Shown: in pieces, positions 59,734 to 64,000 of the stretch
Layout: the number at the start of each line of letters is the position of its first letter
How positions within the stretch are numbered: position 1 is the stretch's first letter
Source: Crotalaria pallida
Lineage: Eukaryota; Streptophyta; Magnoliopsida; Fabales; Fabaceae
Reading direction: 5' to 3'
DNA: 64,000 nt
Assembly (NCBI GenBank): GCA_037953625.1
Contig: CM075650.1
Coordinates: forward strand, 6,202,501-6,266,500
Notes under the pieces: model-generated
The model's input: the letters and a program-made list of their open reading frames with translations, nothing else
Database searches by the model: none
What the model was told of the DNA's origin: nothing
Position numbers and translations under genes: made by a program

Positions 59734-60104
59734 TATGTTTTATTTACCTCAGCAGTGCCCCATAAGTATTATTTTTCTTCCGCATACTCTGATTTCGATT
59801 TAAAAAGGATTCGACAATAAGTTTATGTTTGATACATTCAATCAAACTCGAGAGACAAATAATATGTTTTAATAAGGACTACGAGGATGTTTTACTATGA
59901 TTAAGAAAATATTATCTCGAGAGTCTTTTTGTAATTAAGATATTACTAAGCCGAATTCAACTAATTGTTCAGATTAAAAGTGTTTACAATCGAGCAAGTA
60001 TTAAGTTGAAAAGGAAAAATTTTCTAGTCCTAATTTTGATAGCAAGTATTTCAATCATTTGGAAATATTTATTATTTTCGAGATATAAAAATAAGAGTGT
60101 CACA

Positions 60105-62081
60105 ATATAAGGACATGATTTCCTATGAGAAAATAATAAGAGTGGATGACATGATCCATTCCTGAAGAATGTCACTATATATGTTTAAGAATGAATGAAA
60201 TTACATGAAATGTTATAGCTAGTTATTTATGAACTAGGCACTTGACTTCTTGGTACGTAGGAACATTTGTTATCCTTTGATCTAAAACATTAAATATTTG
60301 TTAGTTTAATCATTGAGAGAAATCATTTTGTTTTGTTAAATATGAAATAATGTAATGTTCCATTTTTTGTTGTGAATATTTTATGTCTTCCTAAAGATAA
60401 AACAGGCTTCCCTTTGTCGATTTAGTCAAATATATGGGAAGGAAATATTATCATGTTTTGTAAATTTATATTTCAATCCTGAATATTATTAAAAAAAAAA
60501 AGTAATGTACCCGTGCAATGTTTTGTAACTCTATATTATATATTTTTGAGTCCAATCATTATAACCAGGAAGTTTCTCAGAGCTCTTACAATAAAAGTTA
60601 GGAAAATTGGAACTTATTATGCGAGATATGCCACGTGTCGACGATATTAATTATTTAAAAAAAATTCTTGAAAATATATGTCTTATTGATTAACACCCTT
60701 CCCTAATAATGTTACTAAATATAGTTTAAAAAATTAAATTCTAAAAAAATATTAATGCACCTTTACAGTAAAAATTCGAAACACCCTTCATAATAAGCCT
60801 AATGTATCTTGACAATTTAAGACTCTATATATAACTGTGATACATTTTTGAAGCACTCAAAAAACAATGATTTCGTGTATAATAAGTGGTGCAATATCTC
60901 AGACTAAGTACAAACCACCAGAAAAAACTAACAATTAATACACCCGTACACATAAACTAATGCACTTATTTCATTGCACAAAAATCATTGCAGGATAAAA
61001 AACTTCATTTCACGCACAAATGTACTCTTTATGTTAAAAAATAAATAATGTAGATAAATTTAAAAATAATCCTCGCATTTCTAAAATTTTTACTTTTTGA
61101 TTTCTTTATCAATTTCAAACAACAATCTTAACACATAATATGAGTTTGATATTTCTTATATGCCAAATTAAATGTTTAATATTTAATTTAATTACTGTGT
61201 AAATAAAAAAATTAATTACCTATGCATTGCATGGGATAATTCGTAATAAATTATATAATAATATGATATAACCCATAATAGAAGATAAGGATTTAGAACT
61301 TGAAAATAAACTTGAAAATAAACTTGAAAATAAATTATATAATAATATGTATACAAAGAAATGTTAAAGTCTTCACGGCTATATTCTTTTCTTCTTGCGG
61401 GTTGTTCCATGTTCCTCTCCTTTTTACGTAGCAGTGGAGTAATTTTATATAATAAAAAGACAGAAACTGTGTCCATTCAATTTGACTTCAAACAAACTTT
61501 GAGTACTCGAACACGAATGATGGGACAAAGATCAGCTATCCCAAAGCCTGTTCCAACGCTTGTACCCACACACAAGTTTTAGAAAACTGAAAAATAACTT
61601 CCCCACTATGATGACATTTTTTGTAATATTTGATGAAGTTTGATTGGTTGGAGGCAAAGAGACACGAAATTTTGGGACAAAGGATCCTCATCCCGAATGA
61701 TGGAAGGTTTATATGACTTTATTTTTTAACAGTTACAAACATTAGGGTGATCCATCCTAATATTTAAACCGTTGATAATAAAATCGTTTTTTCAGATATA
61801 TATTCTTTCACTATACGATGTATCTTTAAGTTAGATGAATTTAAAGATAGAAATATTTGTCGCCATTAGATTTAGCTAGGTAGTCAAGTCCTAGAGATAT
61901 TTCCGTTAGGGAGACAAATATTTGTTAATCTCTCTATTCTCAACTAACTTTCTATTTTTGTAGTGTTTAGGAATATTTATGTGATAAAGATTTCGATTAA
62001 AGAAATTTGGTCCAACGTCTTTTCAAGATTCCCCAACTATCAAATGGTTTAATTAATGCAATGGAAAGATAAATTATTACG
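60105..62081. other. AT-rich flank, nothing recognised
   Basis: About 2 kb after the A LTR end. It holds no credible ORF. A short tandem of AACTTGAAAAT units lies at 61298-61336. No element ends were identified. Confidence 0.5.
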
Positions 62082-62089
62082 TTAATCCA

Positions 62090-62745
62090 GAATGAGGAAA
62101 TAATTAAACATATGTTTACCTAAATCAGATTCCGACTCGGATCCTCGCAGGGTGAACATCTTCCCTTGCTTGGTCCTTTTGTTGTTGTTCACCTTCTTGT
62201 TCTTGTCTTCAATATGGACAGTTTGGAGAATAATGCCCCAGGTTCTTGCAGTTGAAGCAGACCACTCCCTTGGATATTCCACAACTCTTCCAAGAAGTGA
62301 TGTGCTCCATATACTTTCCACATTGAGGTGGATAAGTGATGCTCTTATTTTCTCTTCTTCCATTTCCATTTTTATTGTCCTTCCTCAATTGGGGTTCTTC
62401 CATTATTGGTTCTTCTGGTGTTGGTTCTTCTAATTGCCTTTCCTCTTCTTTAGGTTGGGCTCTCATTTCTTCAATCTTTCGTTTCCTTTGGGCTCGAATG
62501 TCCCTTTCATAGACTTCTTTTGCCTTCATATAATCTTCATAGATCAAACACATATTCAGCAATATTGGGAAACTCCTTATTCCCTGATAGCTAAAAGCTG
62601 GTTTAAGGTCTGTACGCAGTCTATTATCAAACTTTACGCATTTGGACCTCTCTTCTGGGTTATACTAGAAGTAAGGCGAATACTTTATTAGTTCCTCGAA
62701 CTTCGCAGCATATTCCCCGACGTTCATACTTCCTTGATCATGAGC
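62090..62745 (-). pseudogene. Decayed Ty3/gypsy gag fragment
   Basis: On the minus strand, sequence near 62740-62550 reads like GEYAAKFEEL, KYSP and SKCVKF, which match gag of family A (GEYAARFEEL, KYSP, SKCVKF). An Arg/Glu-rich linker and a zinc knuckle CFNCKNLGHYSPNCPY follow (about 62265-62215). Stops and frame changes break it. It is an old relative of the Tekay gag with no LTR detected nearby. Confidence 0.75.
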
Positions 62746-63074
62746 TCATATCTTATGTATGATCACGAAGAAGTGATGTTATTATTGAACTAAGGGAGAC
62801 AAAGAGAGCATAACATAACACTAGAAAGTCTGGTAGGCTAGGATATCGATTGCCCTCAATCTGTCCAACTAGATGCTCGAGCTGAAGAAGGAAATGTCTG
62901 TAAAGATATTTTATGATTGTTCGATTCCAGTGTAACCCTTAAATGAAATGTAATTTCAAAGAAAAATTTTATTCACTTATTAATTATAAAGGGAATTATT
63001 AATTCTTTATTGCAAAAATATTCAAACGAATTATTTTATTCCATTTATAAAATCAGCGTGTTACGACTTTAAAC

Positions 63075-63089
63075 CCCCCCCCCCCCCCC
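63075..63089. repeat. Poly-C run
   Basis: About 15 C residues in a row after TTTAAA, at the boundary between unrelated AT-rich sequence and the copia fragment to its right. It may be an assembly or junction artefact. Confidence 0.7.
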
Positions 63090-63094
63090 ACTTT

Positions 63095-64000
63095 TCCCAT
63101 TTGTGTTACAGAAACCAAATTGGCTCTAATACAAGACACGTGCAACACTTCACAAGAGATAATGTCTTGCTAAATGTGAGCATTAATATAATTTTTCCTT
63201 TTCTAAGAACTGGAGCAGTTCAAGAATAATCTCCTAGATAAACCTGTTCTTTTCCTTCACCCACTGATGTGTAGGAGGCAAATGCACTTCTTTTCGCACA
63301 TATATGTCTGGTAGCCCCTGAGTATACCACTCATAGCCTCATTTTAGCAACCATCAGGGCTTGGGAAAACACTGCAGCAATAATATCATCTCCTTGAACA
63401 AATTTTTCATTTGGCTCAGGAGGATTCTCATTTCTTTTACGGTGTCTACAAACTGATGCATAATGCCCCGACTTTCCACAAATAAAACAATGACCTTTTT
63501 CTTTTTCTTAAAAGAGGGGTTATAAGAAACTCTAGGAACAAAAGTATTGTGACCAGAATCTTTATTATTTGCATACCTTTTCTTATTGTGTGCCATGTTT
63601 TCTTTTGCATCCAATGCTTTTGCCCTTGCAACTTTGAGTTCTTTTAATTTCTGGTTGTGTCCTCAGTGATAATATGTGTAATCAGGTCCACCAACGAAAG
63701 TTTCTTGTGTTTGTGCTTTAGTTGCTCTTTGTAATCATTCCATGCAATTTTTCAATCAATAAACCATCAATAGAATTCACGAAGAATAATGTTTTCTACT
63801 TTTAGATCTTCCAACAACTTGTGATATTCATTAATATAATTTGTTATTGATGTCCTTTTCGTCCAACATCTCCCATTTGTAGTAATTTTCTATAATAAAT
63901 TTCTTCTTTCCATTGTTCTCGACTATGTACTTCAGATTAAGAGAGTCACAAATAGATCATTAGACAAAGTACTAATTATGGTGTGTCGGCATACATAGTT
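63095..64000 (-). pseudogene. Decayed Ty1/copia gag-protease fragment
   Basis: On the minus strand the end of a copia gag can be followed across frames: a Lys-rich segment, then a zinc knuckle that reads like CGKSGHYASVC (about 63485-63450), then a protease region with similarity to SGATRHIC and YLGDS motifs (about 63330-63200). Several frameshifts separate the parts. The fragment runs off the right edge. It ends at the left near the poly-C run, so it is truncated there. Confidence 0.75.

Larger units (their letters stand above)
17929..60104 (+). mobile_element. Family A 3' LTR, split by two nested elements
   Basis: The LTR resumes across two insertions: 17929-19463, then 35877-36068, then 58606-60104, about 3.2 kb in total versus 3.4 kb for copy 1. 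Sequence continuity is shown by matching segments of copy 1, for example AATGGAAGTTTGGTTGG (35951 versus about 7396) and ATTGGATGGACGTCCAAGA (58670 versus about 7818). It has palindrome pairs at 18196-18226, about 18908-18939 and about 19288-19317, a TATA box at 18357-18364, and an acceptor-like CCCTGTTTAG ending at 58880. The probable right end is GAGTGTCACA at 60104. The expected TSD cannot be tested because the 5' side is rearranged. Confidence 0.8.

Overview
This window is nuclear plant DNA made almost entirely of long terminal repeat (LTR) retrotransposons nested inside one another. I see no host gene, tRNA, rRNA or CRISPR array. Ty3 and Ty1 elements primed from initiator tRNA-Met, an Athila element with its usual primer site, LTRs of 1.1 to 5 kb and AT-rich spacers fit a eudicot with a repeat-rich genome. 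The paired palindromes TAATCGATTA, TAACCGGTTA and ACTCGAGT in the LTRs remind me of papilionoid legumes, but that is recollection and low confidence.

Layout, oldest to youngest. Family A is a Tekay-type chromovirus. It has an LTR at 5115-8517, a damaged gag-pol at 13556-17885 and a 3' LTR that starts at 17929 and ends near 60104. That LTR is split by two large insertions. (1) X, 19464-35871, TSD AAGGG, is a minus-strand gag-only Ty1/copia element. Its right LTR is split by Y, 25347-35817, TSD AAGCT, which has 4.3-kb LTRs and a 1.8-kb non-coding interior. (2) The Athila element, 36069-58600, TSD GTCCG, has a nearly intact gag-pol. Its 3' non-coding region is split by Z, 44862-57260, TSD ATGGA, non-autonomous with 3-kb LTRs. 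Z in turn holds the solo LTR W, 48275-51044, TSD TTCAC. A separate family, B, with LTRs of about 5 kb, occurs at 1-5039 and 8510-13543, next to A sequence in an arrangement that a single insertion does not explain. The right flank (60105-64000) holds only decayed gypsy and copia gag fragments on the minus strand.

The most interesting signal lies inside the LTRs. In A, Y, Z and W the LTR reads as promoter, leader exon, splice donor (AG|GT), a 1.6-2 kb intron-like stretch, a polypyrimidine acceptor (AG|GT) and a short second exon. In all four, the intron-like stretch carries a tandem array of short hairpins whose stems change sequence while staying complementary and whose loops stay nearly constant. 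B carries single hairpins of the same style. Separately, A, X, W and Z each have pairs of short CG-centred palindromes spaced 20-21 bp start to start, about two DNA helical turns, and at least one pair lies just upstream of the TATA box. The palindrome sequence differs between families; the spacing and symmetry do not.

How the parts work together: A and Athila once encoded full Ty3 replication proteins and both now carry stops. X encodes only Gag. Y, Z and W encode nothing recognisable and would need proteins supplied in trans. The two Y LTRs differ by only about seven substitutions in 4.3 kb, so non-autonomous elements have moved recently in this genome.
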